A stretch of 64,000 nt of DNA, taken from positions 11,550 to 75,549 of the forward strand of contig CAYVQC010000015.1 of NCBI GenBank assembly GCA_964453995.1, written 5' to 3'. Both the position numbers and the translations under genes were made by a program. This DNA is from SKVR01 sp964453995 (lineage in GTDB: Bacteria; Bacteroidota; Bacteroidia; Bacteroidales; UBA7960). Positions within the stretch are counted from its first letter, which is position 1. Each line of letters opens with the position of its first letter. The notes beneath the pieces are model-generated. The model did no database searches and had not been told where the DNA came from. It saw nothing but the letters and a program-made list of their open reading frames with translations. This document shows positions 48,232 through 58,313 of the stretch, piece after piece.

Positions 48232-49074
48232 TCAGGAGGCCCGCAAGGCAATGCCATTTTCATTGATGGCAATCAGTTGTTTTTTATAAAGAGCTCCCAC
48301 TGATTTTTTAAAGTTTTTCTTGCTCATTTGCAGAATCCTGTATATCTCTTCGGGTGAGCTTTTGTCGGTAAGAGGCAAAAAGCCATCATTTTCTTTTATG
48401 GCATTGAGTAGTTTCTGAGAAAAATCATCAATCATGTTTTCATATCCAGATGGTTGCAACCTCAGATCGATTTTGTCATCGGGCCTGATACGGGCAATAT
48501 AGCCTTTGCGTTGCTCACCCGGTTTCAGATCCTGGAAAATCTCTCCCGAATACAGTAAACCCTGGTGTTTTTGGTTGATGATGGCCTTAAAGCCCAGCTC
48601 CGATCTTGTCCAGATAATGAGATCCACCTGCTGGCCTTCTGAATAATCAATGGGTTCTTTATCCAGGAATTTTTCCAGTTTTGCCGATGCGGCAATGCGT
48701 TTGCTGCGCGGATCAACATACAAATAGACCAGGTACGACCTGCCCTCTTCCATTTTGGCGTTTTGCTCACTGAAAGGCACCAGGAGATCCTTGTCGAGCC
48801 CCCAGTCAAGAAAAGCACCGATTCTGTCCACTGCCTTTACCTTCAGCCAGGCAAAGGAACCTACTGTGGCTTTTGGCTTTAGGGTGGTGGCAATGGGTCG
48901 GTCTTCCGAATCAAAATAGATAAATACCTCCACATCATCGCCGGGCTGCGTTCCCGGGGGTACCCATTTGGCCGGCATGAGGATCTCGCCGAGCTCACCC
49001 CCGTCGAGGTAAACACCAAAATCGAGGCTTTTCACCACTTTCAGGGTATTGTATTGTCCGATCTTTATTTCCAT
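48232..49074 (-). CDS. CvfB-like S1 RNA-binding protein
   Basis: The ATG at 49074 gives a 280-residue protein starting MEIKIGQYNTLKVVKSLDFG; an upstream ATG adds nine residues that look unrelated. It contains three S1-like OB-fold modules (about residues 1-65, 68-135 and 145-210), the second with FAWLKVKAVDRIGAFLDWGL, and a C-terminal winged-helix-like part (YRILQMSKKNFKKSVGALY). This is the CvfB architecture (conserved virulence factor B), a putative RNA-binding regulator. It begins 20 bp after the stop of the giant alpha-2-macroglobulin-like gene, so it is probably in the same transcript. Confidence 0.88.
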   Translation of the reverse strand: MEIKIGQYNTLKVVKSLDFGVYLDGGELGEILMPAKWVPPGTQPGDDVEVFIYFDSEDRPIATTLKPKATVGSFAWLKVKAVDRIGAFLDWGLDKDLLVPFSEQNAKMEEGRSYLVYLYVDPRSKRIAASAKLEKFLDKEPIDYSEGQQVDLIIWTRSELGFKAIINQKHQGLLYSGEIFQDLKPGEQRKGYIARIRPDDKIDLRLQPSGYENMIDDFSQKLLNAIKENDGFLPLTDKSSPEEIYRILQMSKKNFKKSVGALYKKQLIAINENGIALRAS

Positions 49075-49093
49075 AGAAAACAAAGGTAAATAT

Positions 49094-52000
49094 TTATTCA
49101 ATTGTAAACTTCTTCATCCGTTCGTTGGCGTTGAAAGTGGGAAAATACATAAGATTTACCTGAGCCGGATTGAGGTTGAACCGGCCTGCATAGCGCGCAA
49201 TAAGTTCCACATCAAAAACATGTTCACCGGCGGGCAGCTTCTCACAAAAAATCACCACTTCGTTGCGGAAATACTCGCGGTGCACTTCATGGGAATTTCC
49301 CCTGCTCTTATCACTAAAAGAGCATCCGGCAGGCACAGGCACTGTGATCATTATATATTCGGCATCTTTCTGCAGCCTTACCGTGGCTGTAAGTTTCACC
49401 TCTTCGCCGGCTTTACATTGCTGTATCGTATCATTGTTGTTGAAATGGCTTATCACCCGAAACTCATTGGATTTAAATTCAGGTTCGCGGTTTCTGAATG
49501 TTTGATAAGCAGTAAAATACACGGGGAAAACGCCCTCCCTGGTTATACTGATGTTTTGAATTCCATCAACAGTTTGTTCAAAAGGAAAATCTGTAACGGT
49601 TTGCTCAAAGTCTCCCCGGATAATCAATTCAGGATTCAGGTTACCTCCAGTCTCTTTCAATAAGTCCGGCAGAATGGCTTGGATAATGGCTGCCGACTCA
49701 TAAGTATTGCGCCAGTTTCCCTTTCGGCGAACCTCAAGAAAGTAGTTGCGCATCTTTATGAGTTCCTCCCTGTCAGTGGCAGTATCATTCATGATCAGAT
49801 GATACACCAGCAAAGTGTTCTGAATATCGTTATCCAACAGGGAAAACCCTTCTTTACCATCTGAATAAAAAACATTGCCAAGGAGCGTTTCATTACGGAA
49901 GTCTGAAAGTGTATCAAGCCTGTATTCCATGCCACTCATCTGCTTAAGTCGCTGAATACGAAGATACTGATTGAATGTAAGTGAATCTGCTTGTTCTGCA
50001 CGCGAGATATACCTTTTATAGTCAATGGAAGCATCTAATTGCTTTAGCACTTGCAGGGTGCGTAGCAGGACCTCGGTATCGTGCAGATTCTCCAGCTCCC
50101 ATACCCATTTATCTATCACATCAACAGGTTGAAATTCAGTTATATATCCATGGTTTTCCGCCATTGCTAAAGCTTCCATTACATGAAGGCTTATCCATAA
50201 GCTTACCGGCGAATCCTTCCACCATCCCCACATACCATTCTGGTTGCGGTTTTTGTTCAGACGTTTGATCAGGCGTCTTACTTCGGGGTCCTTGTCGAAT
50301 TGCTCACCACGCAATTCGTGTATTGCTTTCAGCGCAAATAAGACCTTGAGTCGTGATGCGATCTGTTCATTGCAATAATAGCGGTAGCCAAGCACATGAC
50401 TAATCTCCTCTTCTATCACATTGACAACATCAGCCCGGGCATAAAGATGAACCTCTCCCAATCTGGTATCAAAGTCGAGATGAAGGGTAGTGTCCCTGTC
50501 AAGGGTATGAAAGGTTCCTGTCGTTTCTTCTATTCCGGGTTCAAACACAGCGAGCATTCGTTGCTCTCCGTCAAAGTAACCATCATCCCTGGTGATGGAA
50601 TACGCAAGCTGAATGGAATCAGGAGTATTTGCAACAACATTCAATGTATCAATGACCGAATGCATCAGGTTATGTTGTTTTCGAAAAATTTCCACATCAT
50701 TGATCAAAAAGCTGGCATTTACCTGAACTGAGTCGGTAGTATAATTGAATACCTTGCCCAGGGCAAATACAGTATCGGTCTGTATAAGGAAACGAGGCAT
50801 AGCCAGTTGGGCTGACAATGGAAGATACGACCTGATGCTGCCGCTGGTCTGGCCGGTCTGGCGGTTGCCGTTCATGGAAAGATAATGCGTATCCCACCGG
50901 GTAATATCATCCGGGAAAGTAACTTCAAAGCTGACTTTGCCATTGTCGTCGGTGACCAGGTGTGGCTGCCAGAAAGCATAGTCAGAAAAATTCTCTCGCA
51001 ATGTACCGGAAGAACCTGCAAATACGGGCATTTCAAAAGCTTCAGCACCGGTTTGCAATCCCATGGTTTCCTTGAAAGCACCTCCGGTATTAACCAGGAT
51101 TACCCCCCCTGCGGCCCGCGAACCATAAATGGCAGTGGCATCGCCGGAAAGAATTTCCATGGATTGGATCATAGACTCATCAATGGAATCAAAGCTTCCC
51201 AGGTACGGAACCCCATCAATAACAATGAGGGGTGCCTGAGTACCCGATACTGTAGAAGCTCCTCTTATCCTTACCGGCTCACCGGAATGAACCAAAACAC
51301 CAGCTACCTTTCCTTCTAATGCAGCTTCACCCGACGTAACAACAGCAACAGACCTTGTCATCATGCTCCTGCGTTGCACACCATAACCAACCACCACAAC
51401 CTCATCCAGGGCCACCATATCGGCTTCAAGGTGCACCACAGACAAATCATCTTCGAAAATATTCAACTCCCGGCTTTGCATCCCCACAAAATGAAACGTT
51501 ATAGTGTTTTGGCCGGCCGGTACCCGCAGTTCATACATCCCGTTCATATCGGTTAAAGTCCCTGTTTCTGTTCCCTTAACCGCGACGGTGACTCCTGGGA
51601 GAGGCATTCCATCAGCCATATCAACCACCTGGCCAAAAACAGAATAACCATCACCCTGCAATCCGACAGGAGTATTAGCAACTACGGGAGCGGGAGATTC
51701 AGGTTTAACCAAAACCTTTTCAGGGAGTTCTGTCCCTCTTAAAAATGCTACCAATGCATTGTAGGAAGTAACAGGCGGATGCGGTTTAAGGCTATCGGGG
51801 AAGGGGAAACTGTAGTAATTGATCCCGTTGGCCTTAATCTCAATGTCTTTTCTGCTGAAATACTCATTGTTATCAAAAAGAAAAACAACATGGTAGCTCC
51901 CCGGGGCAAGGCCAAAAACAGAAGAAGGCCATGGATACAACCTGAAGAAGCTGCTGTCTTCGTGGCTAATCACAAGCAGGTTTTCGGGAACCAGGGATTG

Positions 52001-54997
52001 GGGATCCTTTGCGGTCATTTCCAGCTGCAATATACCTGTTCCTTTTTTGGGTTGATAGGTATTGGCCCGATAAAGACCTCTCTTCAGCAGATCCATATCT
52101 CTTCGGTGTTTTAAAGTCCTTAGCATATTCCTGGTAATCACCTCTTCTGTAAAATCCTTTTCTGCGTAGAATTGCGAAAGACGGTCGGGTAAAAGGTATT
52201 TCTGGTCAATGCTTCTCATTTTCAGCAAATTTCTCCCAAACTCATATTCAAACACAGGCTCATGCTTGAATTGTAAAGTATAGCCCTCCGGTGACTGAAA
52301 CAATACATCTCCTGCGACCGGGCCGGTAGTAAGCCATCTTTGGTACATTGTATTAACTGATGGTTCCAGCCAGAAAACATTACCACCATTTTCTACATAA
52401 GAAAACATACTATTGGGTTGCCGGTAGGGAAAAATATAATTGCCCAGGTTGCGCTTCTCACTATTCGTCAGGCTTGGATCTGCTTTGAGCACCCTGCCTT
52501 TATGGGCCACAGTCCATTTATCAAGACTCATGATCAGCTTTTTCCCTTCAGGAAAATAAATGCTGTCAAGAAAGATCTCCTGCTCCCTTGTCCTGATCCT
52601 TATGTTGTGGTAACCGGGTGATATTCGGAATGACCAGGGTTGCTCCAGGGTAAGCCAGCTGAACGCTACCGGCCTGTTGTCAACATAAACCACATGGATG
52701 GGAACAAAATTTCCATCGTCCATAACAAAAGGAGCAAACTGGGTTATACGGTCGTGGGCAAACCAGGCACTCTGGTATATGGGCTCAGGATAAAGAAAAC
52801 GGAAATACTCAATGGAGTCAAGCCCTGCAAATTCACGCCACCATGCATAATCCAGTGTTCTGCTTTTGTATGTATCGGTTCCTCCCACAAGAAAACTATT
52901 GATAAATCGCTGGTTTTTGCGCAATTTACCCAGGTAAGGCAATTCTACAGGAGTATACTTGAACTTACTGGTAAGTGAATGAGCTGTAAGGTCAACTCCT
53001 TCCACCGGATTTCCGTCAACATCGGTTACTGTAATTTCTATCTTTGTTTTCTGTCCGGGGTATATTACAGGTGGTTGATCAGTATGTACAGTAAGGGATT
53101 TTTCTTTCAGGGGTATCTGGTAGGTTTCATTGACCATCTCGCCTGCCCAAAGATAGTGTAGGGAAACAAAGTAATTCTTTTTGCCCCTGGTTGGTATCGC
53201 TTTGTCCAGAATAGTGTCAGTTCCGCTTTCCAACAGTTTGTTTCGCCGATACAGCTGGTAACTGAAGGGAATACCACGTGGGTTGATCACTTTTAGTTGT
53301 ATGGCATTACTTGAACGTTGTGATGATAATGATACTTGTGCCTGATAATTTTTCATTAACGTGGTATATGAAAAATCACCGGTTGTAAGTATATATTTGG
53401 CCACATAGGGAGACAATTCTACCTGTAAAGGAGAGGTTCCTTCGGTTAGAAACACTTCATTCCCAAAGCTGTCATAGCCTCTGATAATCACATCCCTTGC
53501 CAGTGTATCGCCGTTTTCAAGATAATGGATCAGCAGAGAATCTTCAATGGCAGAAATAGTAAACTCCCGTTGTTGGTGAAAAAAAGTATGCTTCGTTTTT
53601 TCTACAAAAGTTTCGTTGCTTGCTGTGTAGAGCCTCACTTCAATCACGTATCTCAGGTTTGCAGCCGGAAAAACGGAATCGGGGATTGAAATCATGGTTT
53701 CCCGGTTGTATTCCAGGGGTAATTCCTCGTAATGAAGGATATCTGGCACAAAGGTATTTTCACCAAAAATCTTATCCGGCTTAAGGGTTTTCACCTCAAT
53801 TTCAAGGCGTCCATCCATGATCTGCAGATCATTCTCATCGATTCCCCTGGCATAAATGTAAAAGGGAGTACCGCGATAGTGGTTTTTCTGTGGTGCCCTC
53901 AGGTTGAGGGAAATACCGGAGAGCTCATAATCCTCGTAATAGAACCTGCGCGAGATATAGGTTTTAAAACGTTCTTTCTCCAACAAAACATTGTAAGACC
54001 GGTCAAGGACCAGTGGCAGTGAATCGTACAGCACAAATTCAAAACTATAACTTCCGGGGTGAGATGGTGAGATCGCTCCAAGACTCATCCTGTTTCTATC
54101 CGCTTCCAATATAACATTAACATTGTCATTTACAGGTTTTCCCCTTTTATTTACCAAATAGGCTTTGAACTTCACTGTGTCTCCGGGCAGATATTTTGGT
54201 TTATTGAAAACCATATACCCATTGTGATCCTGTTGGAATTTAAAGGATTTATCCTGGCAATAATAGTCATCAAAAATGCAGACGACCCTATTGCCTATAT
54301 TAGTGAAAAAACTTTTGGTCTGATAAATGGTTCCCATGGGCCAACGTCTTCTTACAGAGCGGTAGCCATCGATGGGTAAACCAATGACAAAACGAACCGG
54401 AATCCAGGCATAGTACAGGGGTGTTTCATTCATCAGACCTTTTCCCAGACGAAGAATGGCCGGATTGTTTTTGTCTCTGCTTAGCTCATAATAGGCCGTT
54501 TGTCCCTGCCAGGCTACAGATAACAATCCTCTTCTATTGGATTTTTTATCACGGTAGGCCTGGAGGTCTTCATTCCAGCGAAGCTTTTTATATCCGACCC
54601 TCACCAGGGCATCGGATAATACTGTTCCTTCATGGCTATAAACCCTTACGGCAAGATCCTGTTTATTATCCAGCAGTACAACCTCGAAATCCTGCACTGA
54701 GGTTATGAAAAACTTTTGCTGGTTTGCCTCAGCATATGTCTTGACGTAATGTCCTGGTGGCAACTCGTGCCGGTAATCTGAATCCGTAGGAAAGGAATCT
54801 ACAGGGGAATGCAGATACCGGCTCATTTCTTTATCCTTACGAATGATCTCGCGCGCCTCATCAGCGCTGATGCGGTAAATGTGTGTAAGGTAACTGGTGG
54901 TTCTGCTCTCCTTAAGATTTTGTGCAGTTATGCGGCTGGATGCCATAAGCATAGCCAGCACACACAGGATCGAAAATAATGGAAAAGAATTCTTCAT
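49094..54997 (-). CDS. Alpha-2-macroglobulin-like protein with inserted carboxypeptidase-regulatory and TonB-plug module
   Basis: A 1967-residue exported protein with a signal peptide (residues 1-25, ending ITAQ). An MG2 domain lies near 255-355 (NKPKYLPGDTVKFKAYLV). Further macroglobulin-like beta domains follow to about residue 1090. Then come a CarboxypepD_reg-like domain (~1115-1195, DMADGMPLPGVTVAVKGT) and a TonB-receptor plug domain (~1195-1305, VRIRGASTVSGTQAPLIVID), but no beta-barrel. The A2M core resumes at ~1340 (SDYAFWQPHLVTDDNGKVSF) and keeps the thioester motif YRYYCNEQIASRL with Cys1542. Such fusions are known only in Bacteroidota. Protease-trapping in the periplasm or at the outer membrane is plausible, but the plug's role is unknown. 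It lies upstream of the CvfB-like gene. Confidence 0.85.
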   Translation of the reverse strand: MKNSFPLFSILCVLAMLMASSRITAQNLKESRTTSYLTHIYRISADEAREIIRKDKEMSRYLHSPVDSFPTDSDYRHELPPGHYVKTYAEANQQKFFITSVQDFEVVLLDNKQDLAVRVYSHEGTVLSDALVRVGYKKLRWNEDLQAYRDKKSNRRGLLSVAWQGQTAYYELSRDKNNPAILRLGKGLMNETPLYYAWIPVRFVIGLPIDGYRSVRRRWPMGTIYQTKSFFTNIGNRVVCIFDDYYCQDKSFKFQQDHNGYMVFNKPKYLPGDTVKFKAYLVNKRGKPVNDNVNVILEADRNRMSLGAISPSHPGSYSFEFVLYDSLPLVLDRSYNVLLEKERFKTYISRRFYYEDYELSGISLNLRAPQKNHYRGTPFYIYARGIDENDLQIMDGRLEIEVKTLKPDKIFGENTFVPDILHYEELPLEYNRETMISIPDSVFPAANLRYVIEVRLYTASNETFVEKTKHTFFHQQREFTISAIEDSLLIHYLENGDTLARDVIIRGYDSFGNEVFLTEGTSPLQVELSPYVAKYILTTGDFSYTTLMKNYQAQVSLSSQRSSNAIQLKVINPRGIPFSYQLYRRNKLLESGTDTILDKAIPTRGKKNYFVSLHYLWAGEMVNETYQIPLKEKSLTVHTDQPPVIYPGQKTKIEITVTDVDGNPVEGVDLTAHSLTSKFKYTPVELPYLGKLRKNQRFINSFLVGGTDTYKSRTLDYAWWREFAGLDSIEYFRFLYPEPIYQSAWFAHDRITQFAPFVMDDGNFVPIHVVYVDNRPVAFSWLTLEQPWSFRISPGYHNIRIRTREQEIFLDSIYFPEGKKLIMSLDKWTVAHKGRVLKADPSLTNSEKRNLGNYIFPYRQPNSMFSYVENGGNVFWLEPSVNTMYQRWLTTGPVAGDVLFQSPEGYTLQFKHEPVFEYEFGRNLLKMRSIDQKYLLPDRLSQFYAEKDFTEEVITRNMLRTLKHRRDMDLLKRGLYRANTYQPKKGTGILQLEMTAKDPQSLVPENLLVISHEDSSFFRLYPWPSSVFGLAPGSYHVVFLFDNNEYFSRKDIEIKANGINYYSFPFPDSLKPHPPVTSYNALVAFLRGTELPEKVLVKPESPAPVVANTPVGLQGDGYSVFGQVVDMADGMPLPGVTVAVKGTETGTLTDMNGMYELRVPAGQNTITFHFVGMQSRELNIFEDDLSVVHLEADMVALDEVVVVGYGVQRRSMMTRSVAVVTSGEAALEGKVAGVLVHSGEPVRIRGASTVSGTQAPLIVIDGVPYLGSFDSIDESMIQSMEILSGDATAIYGSRAAGGVILVNTGGAFKETMGLQTGAEAFEMPVFAGSSGTLRENFSDYAFWQPHLVTDDNGKVSFEVTFPDDITRWDTHYLSMNGNRQTGQTSGSIRSYLPLSAQLAMPRFLIQTDTVFALGKVFNYTTDSVQVNASFLINDVEIFRKQHNLMHSVIDTLNVVANTPDSIQLAYSITRDDGYFDGEQRMLAVFEPGIEETTGTFHTLDRDTTLHLDFDTRLGEVHLYARADVVNVIEEEISHVLGYRYYCNEQIASRLKVLFALKAIHELRGEQFDKDPEVRRLIKRLNKNRNQNGMWGWWKDSPVSLWISLHVMEALAMAENHGYITEFQPVDVIDKWVWELENLHDTEVLLRTLQVLKQLDASIDYKRYISRAEQADSLTFNQYLRIQRLKQMSGMEYRLDTLSDFRNETLLGNVFYSDGKEGFSLLDNDIQNTLLVYHLIMNDTATDREELIKMRNYFLEVRRKGNWRNTYESAAIIQAILPDLLKETGGNLNPELIIRGDFEQTVTDFPFEQTVDGIQNISITREGVFPVYFTAYQTFRNREPEFKSNEFRVISHFNNNDTIQQCKAGEEVKLTATVRLQKDAEYIMITVPVPAGCSFSDKSRGNSHEVHREYFRNEVVIFCEKLPAGEHVFDVELIARYAGRFNLNPAQVNLMYFPTFNANERMKKFTIE

Positions 54998-55223
54998 GGT
55001 AGCTTTTTACAGGAGGATGCAAAAAAAATTATGATTCCATAAAAGTACGTTAAATTCTTTTCTTAGTTTTAATAAATGCAATTAAAGACAATAATATCCA
55101 TTCTATTCACTATGCCAGCCATCCAGAAGGAGATTTATTGCAAGAGACCATGTCTTCCTTGCTTATTGGAAAGTGTATTTCCTCTTATCCCACACGGGCT
55201 TCAGAAGCCCCAAACCTAACTAC
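54998..55223. other. Intergenic region between the alpha-2-macroglobulin-like gene and the V-ATPase terminator
   Basis: No credible gene is present. A 15-base odd palindrome at 55196-55210 (seven bases each side of one A) is the only structure noted; it may be a small cruciform or part of a dispersed repeat. Confidence 0.4.
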
Positions 55224-55341
55224 ACAAAAAAAAACCGCTTTTAACCCTTAGCGGATAAAAGCGGTCTTTGATAAAACACTCGGTCAGATATGTATTTGGC
55301 AATCTAATACAAACCACCCCCGGGCAATGCAAGGGCGGTTT
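55224..55341 (-). terminator. Double hairpin terminator of the V-ATPase operon
   Basis: The first hairpin past the ntpK stop (55311-55319 with 55333-55341) pairs on the minus strand with one G-U. The second (55234-55243 with 55256-55265, perfect 10 bp) is followed on the minus strand by about ten T. Confidence 0.8.
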
Positions 55342-55365
55342 TTATTTTAATTGTTGCAGGTATGA

Positions 55366-55821
55366 TTAAGCAAAGGCACTACCAATGAAGAAGGTAGCCG
55401 CCAGTGCAATAATTGCATACAACTCGGGGAATACAGCAAGGATAAGGGTTTTTGTTCCTACATCATACCCTGAACCTACGGCAGCGATACCGCTGGCACA
55501 AACCTGGCCCTGGCGGATGGAAGAAAGCAACCCGGCCAAACCTAAAATGATTCCGGCACCAAAAACAGCCCCGGCCTGATCCCAGCCAATCCCGGTATTC
55601 AACAAACCAAAACCGTTAAGAAGAAAATAGCCGGCAAAACCATAAAGTCCCTGGCTACCAGGAAGTGCTGTTAACAGAATATAATTACCAAAGGCATCGG
55701 CATTCTTTTTCATAGCTCCAACAGCTGCATTACCGGCTATGGATGTACCAAAGGCACTACCAACACCTGTAAGTCCAACCATTAAACCAACTCCAATATA
55801 AGCTAAAACAATAGGTTCCAT
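55366..55821 (-). CDS. ntpK: V-type ATP synthase/ATPase subunit K (rotor ring, four TMs)
   Basis: A 151-residue proteolipid with four TM helices (two fused hairpins), which form the ion-carrying ring of the membrane sector. The residues lining the Na+ site of Enterococcus hirae NtpK have counterparts: Leu53, Ser56 (Thr in hirae), Gln57, Gln104 and the ion-carrying Glu133 in FPELYAI. This set is typical of Na+-binding rings. It is the last gene of the seven-gene operon and directly precedes its terminators. Confidence 0.96.
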   Translation of the reverse strand: MEPIVLAYIGVGLMVGLTGVGSAFGTSIAGNAAVGAMKKNADAFGNYILLTALPGSQGLYGFAGYFLLNGFGLLNTGIGWDQAGAVFGAGIILGLAGLLSSIRQGQVCASGIAAVGSGYDVGTKTLILAVFPELYAIIALAATFFIGSAFA

Positions 55822-55847
55822 AATTTTAAACTATTAAAGTAAAACAA

Positions 55848-57647
55848 TTAAATTAATTTCTTGAAAGGTTGATATTTTTTTCCTCCACCAGTAAAACCGG
55901 CATTTTTATAAAACTCTACAAAAGTGAGACGTATGGGGTGTACGAAAGCTCCCAGGGCTGCCATAAAGAGTGTTATCCCGTGGCCAAACACCAGGATTAT
56001 GATCATTACGAGGGGGCCAAAGATAATATGATCTGGCGCCATACTTATAGCCATACTATTGAACACCATACCTAAAATTGCACTGGAAACCCCTAATGCG
56101 AATAGACGCAGGTAGGATAACAAATCGCCCAGCAACCCGGTAAACATGTTGTAGGTATCCCATATCCCCAGTCCGAAATTCATCAGGATATTGCGTTTGG
56201 GGTGGTTAAAAATAAAAATCAGCAATCCTGATACCCCCAGCAAAACATAAAGCGCCAGAGAAAAAACAGAATCCGAAACAATTCCGGCAGTATTTAATCC
56301 ATACATGGCGCCACCACCAATAAGCAACAACAGCCAGCCAATGGTGGAAAGGGCATAAAGGAATCCATAGGTGCGTGTAATATTCATTACTTTTACTACC
56401 ATTCCAAAGAGAATCTGTATCACACCCAATATAAGGGCCAGGTTGAAGAGTTGCGAAGGTTCAAGCATAAACCGTTTAAAATCTTCCAGCCAAGCAATTT
56501 CTGAATCTATAAGATTGATGCCGAAAATGGTTCCGGTAAGCAAACCGAAAATAACAGTAGCAAGACCCAGGTATTGTGCAAGAGAAAGAATGTTCTTGTA
56601 TTCAGTAAACTTACGCTTGGCAAAGGCAGCTGCCAGTACAATCAGCAAACCGTAGCCTGCATCGCCAAGGCTGAAGCCAAAGAACATCATGTAGAACGGA
56701 GCGAAAAAAGGTACAAGGTCAAGCTCGCGATGGTTGGGAAGCTCATAAAACTCGCCGATGGGCTCAAATAATCTGGCAAAGCGGTTGTTTTCAAGCTTGA
56801 TGGGTACTTTTTCTTCGTTTTCTGGTTTTTGAGAAGTGAAAAGAACATGATTGCTTTCCAGGAAAGCTTCCAGGTCCTCTTTCTTATTCTCGGGTACCCA
56901 GCCTTCCAGCAACATTACTTTTTCCTCTGCTTCGTGACGGGTATGCAACAGTGTGGTATCAAACTCAACAGATTCGAGCATCTGCAGCCAATAGCGCTCA
57001 ATGGCTACCAGGCTTTCGCCGGCATGCTTATCAAACAATGCCTGGATCTGTTCAATTTCCTTTTCAGTCTTTTCCTTCTCGGCAAGCAGCTCAGAGAGCG
57101 GTCTTTCAGGGGGTCTCATCTCTTCGGCCGGAATTTCTTCAGCAAGGTGTCCCTTTTCAACTACAACAAAATAGGTTTGTCCGGCATGGTGCGAAATGAT
57201 CTCAATAGGATATTCCTGAAGCCACTTTTCTTCAAATCGCTTCGAGGCGATGGTATAAAATCTGAGCTTTATCCTGTTTTCTCTGAGGGCTTCGATGGTT
57301 TGGCGCGAAAAATCGCCCCAGGGTTCTACCAGGGTGATTTCTTTTTTAAGGGCATTGAGATGCTGTATTTTCACTTCCTGATCGGCCATGGCATTTTTCA
57401 CAATATCAAATGCTTCGGCTCCTGAGAGGTTGCATTCTCCCCCGGGGTTGGCTGCCTCTCTGTTCTTAAGGAATTTCAATACGTTTTCAACATCTCTGAT
57501 GTGTTCAAACTTATCCCTGATCTCAGTAGTTACCTCTTTGTCTCTTTCGATGATATGCACCATCCCCAGGCGGCGCAGATCAAGAAGGAAATGGCGGTAT
57601 TCCTTGTGAAAGATCAGGAAGGAGTATTTTAGCATGGGTTGTATCAT
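55848..57647 (-). CDS. ntpI: V-type ATPase subunit I (a-subunit)
   Basis: A 599-residue stator subunit. The N-terminal half (~1-310) is a soluble alpha/beta domain with coiled-coil stretches (EKEKTEKEIEQIQALFDK). The C-terminal half has about seven or eight TMs, with FFAPFYMMFFGFSLGDAGYG and a late LSYLRLFALGVSSAIL segment holding the essential Arg facing the ring. ATPase and ion flow are coupled here. It overlaps subunit D by 4 bases (ATGA), showing translational coupling, and lies 26 bp from ntpK. Confidence 0.95.
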   Translation of the reverse strand: MIQPMLKYSFLIFHKEYRHFLLDLRRLGMVHIIERDKEVTTEIRDKFEHIRDVENVLKFLKNREAANPGGECNLSGAEAFDIVKNAMADQEVKIQHLNALKKEITLVEPWGDFSRQTIEALRENRIKLRFYTIASKRFEEKWLQEYPIEIISHHAGQTYFVVVEKGHLAEEIPAEEMRPPERPLSELLAEKEKTEKEIEQIQALFDKHAGESLVAIERYWLQMLESVEFDTTLLHTRHEAEEKVMLLEGWVPENKKEDLEAFLESNHVLFTSQKPENEEKVPIKLENNRFARLFEPIGEFYELPNHRELDLVPFFAPFYMMFFGFSLGDAGYGLLIVLAAAFAKRKFTEYKNILSLAQYLGLATVIFGLLTGTIFGINLIDSEIAWLEDFKRFMLEPSQLFNLALILGVIQILFGMVVKVMNITRTYGFLYALSTIGWLLLLIGGGAMYGLNTAGIVSDSVFSLALYVLLGVSGLLIFIFNHPKRNILMNFGLGIWDTYNMFTGLLGDLLSYLRLFALGVSSAILGMVFNSMAISMAPDHIIFGPLVMIIILVFGHGITLFMAALGAFVHPIRLTFVEFYKNAGFTGGGKKYQPFKKLI

Positions 57648-58246
57648 AGACTTTCCTCCAAATCCTGAATTCGTGATTTCACAATTTTTTGTGCAGCCTT
57701 GGAGAGATTTTCCTCGTCTTCCATAAATCGTTTGATCTTGCGTATGGCATCCTGGAAGCCAGGGATCTGCACTTTTTCGTATAGATTCACCTTCTGGGTG
57801 GTTTTGCGGCGGGCATGATCCAGCAGTTTCATCTTCTGGTTGAATACCTCGCTTTCAATGGCAATATTGGCAAGCTCCTTGGAAATGGCAATGCCATCGA
57901 GATACCAGGAAGGCTTGTTGAAAACACTGAATTCCTTAACCGTAAATTCTACACCTTCGAGTACCGGGGTTTTTACTCCGGCAATTTTTTTTACCGAAAG
58001 GTCTACATCTTCAATGGCAACCAGCTCGTTATCAAATTCGGCCCATATCTCAGTAGCATGCTGGTATTCTTCGAGTTTCTTCTTCAGTTTCCGGTCAAGG
58101 GTTTCAGCTTCAGTCTTTGCCTTCTTTACCTCCACCCTGAGGGCAGCTTCTTTATTTTTAAGGGTAGGCAAAGCCTTCGCCCTCACCTTGAGCTGCTTCT
58201 CAAGCTGTTGTAAAGAGGTTTTGTTATATTGAAACTTAATAGCCAT
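57644..58246 (-). CDS. ntpD: V-type ATPase subunit D (central stalk)
   Basis: A 200-residue, mostly helical protein forming the central rotor stalk. The N-terminus reads KFQYNKTSLQQLEKQLKVRA, and long charged coiled-coil segments follow (AALRVEVKKAKTEAETLDRK), with a C-terminal helix ending RIQDLEESL. This matches V/A-type subunit D. The usual partner F subunit is not encoded in the operon. The start is 67 bp after the B stop, and the end overlaps ntpI. Confidence 0.93.
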   Translation of the reverse strand: MAIKFQYNKTSLQQLEKQLKVRAKALPTLKNKEAALRVEVKKAKTEAETLDRKLKKKLEEYQHATEIWAEFDNELVAIEDVDLSVKKIAGVKTPVLEGVEFTVKEFSVFNKPSWYLDGIAISKELANIAIESEVFNQKMKLLDHARRKTTQKVNLYEKVQIPGFQDAIRKIKRFMEDEENLSKAAQKIVKSRIQDLEESL

Positions 58247-58313
58247 ATCTTTTTTGTTTAGGGATAAGGGCCGGGGATCAGGAATTATCCGGATCCACTA
58301 CCCCAGCCTTTTG

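Noticed and set aside
49094..54997. Two separate genes (TonB receptor and macroglobulin) joined by misassembly
   Set aside because: No gap, frame break or composition shift is seen, and the A2M domains on either side of the plug belong to one protein; a true fusion is more likely.
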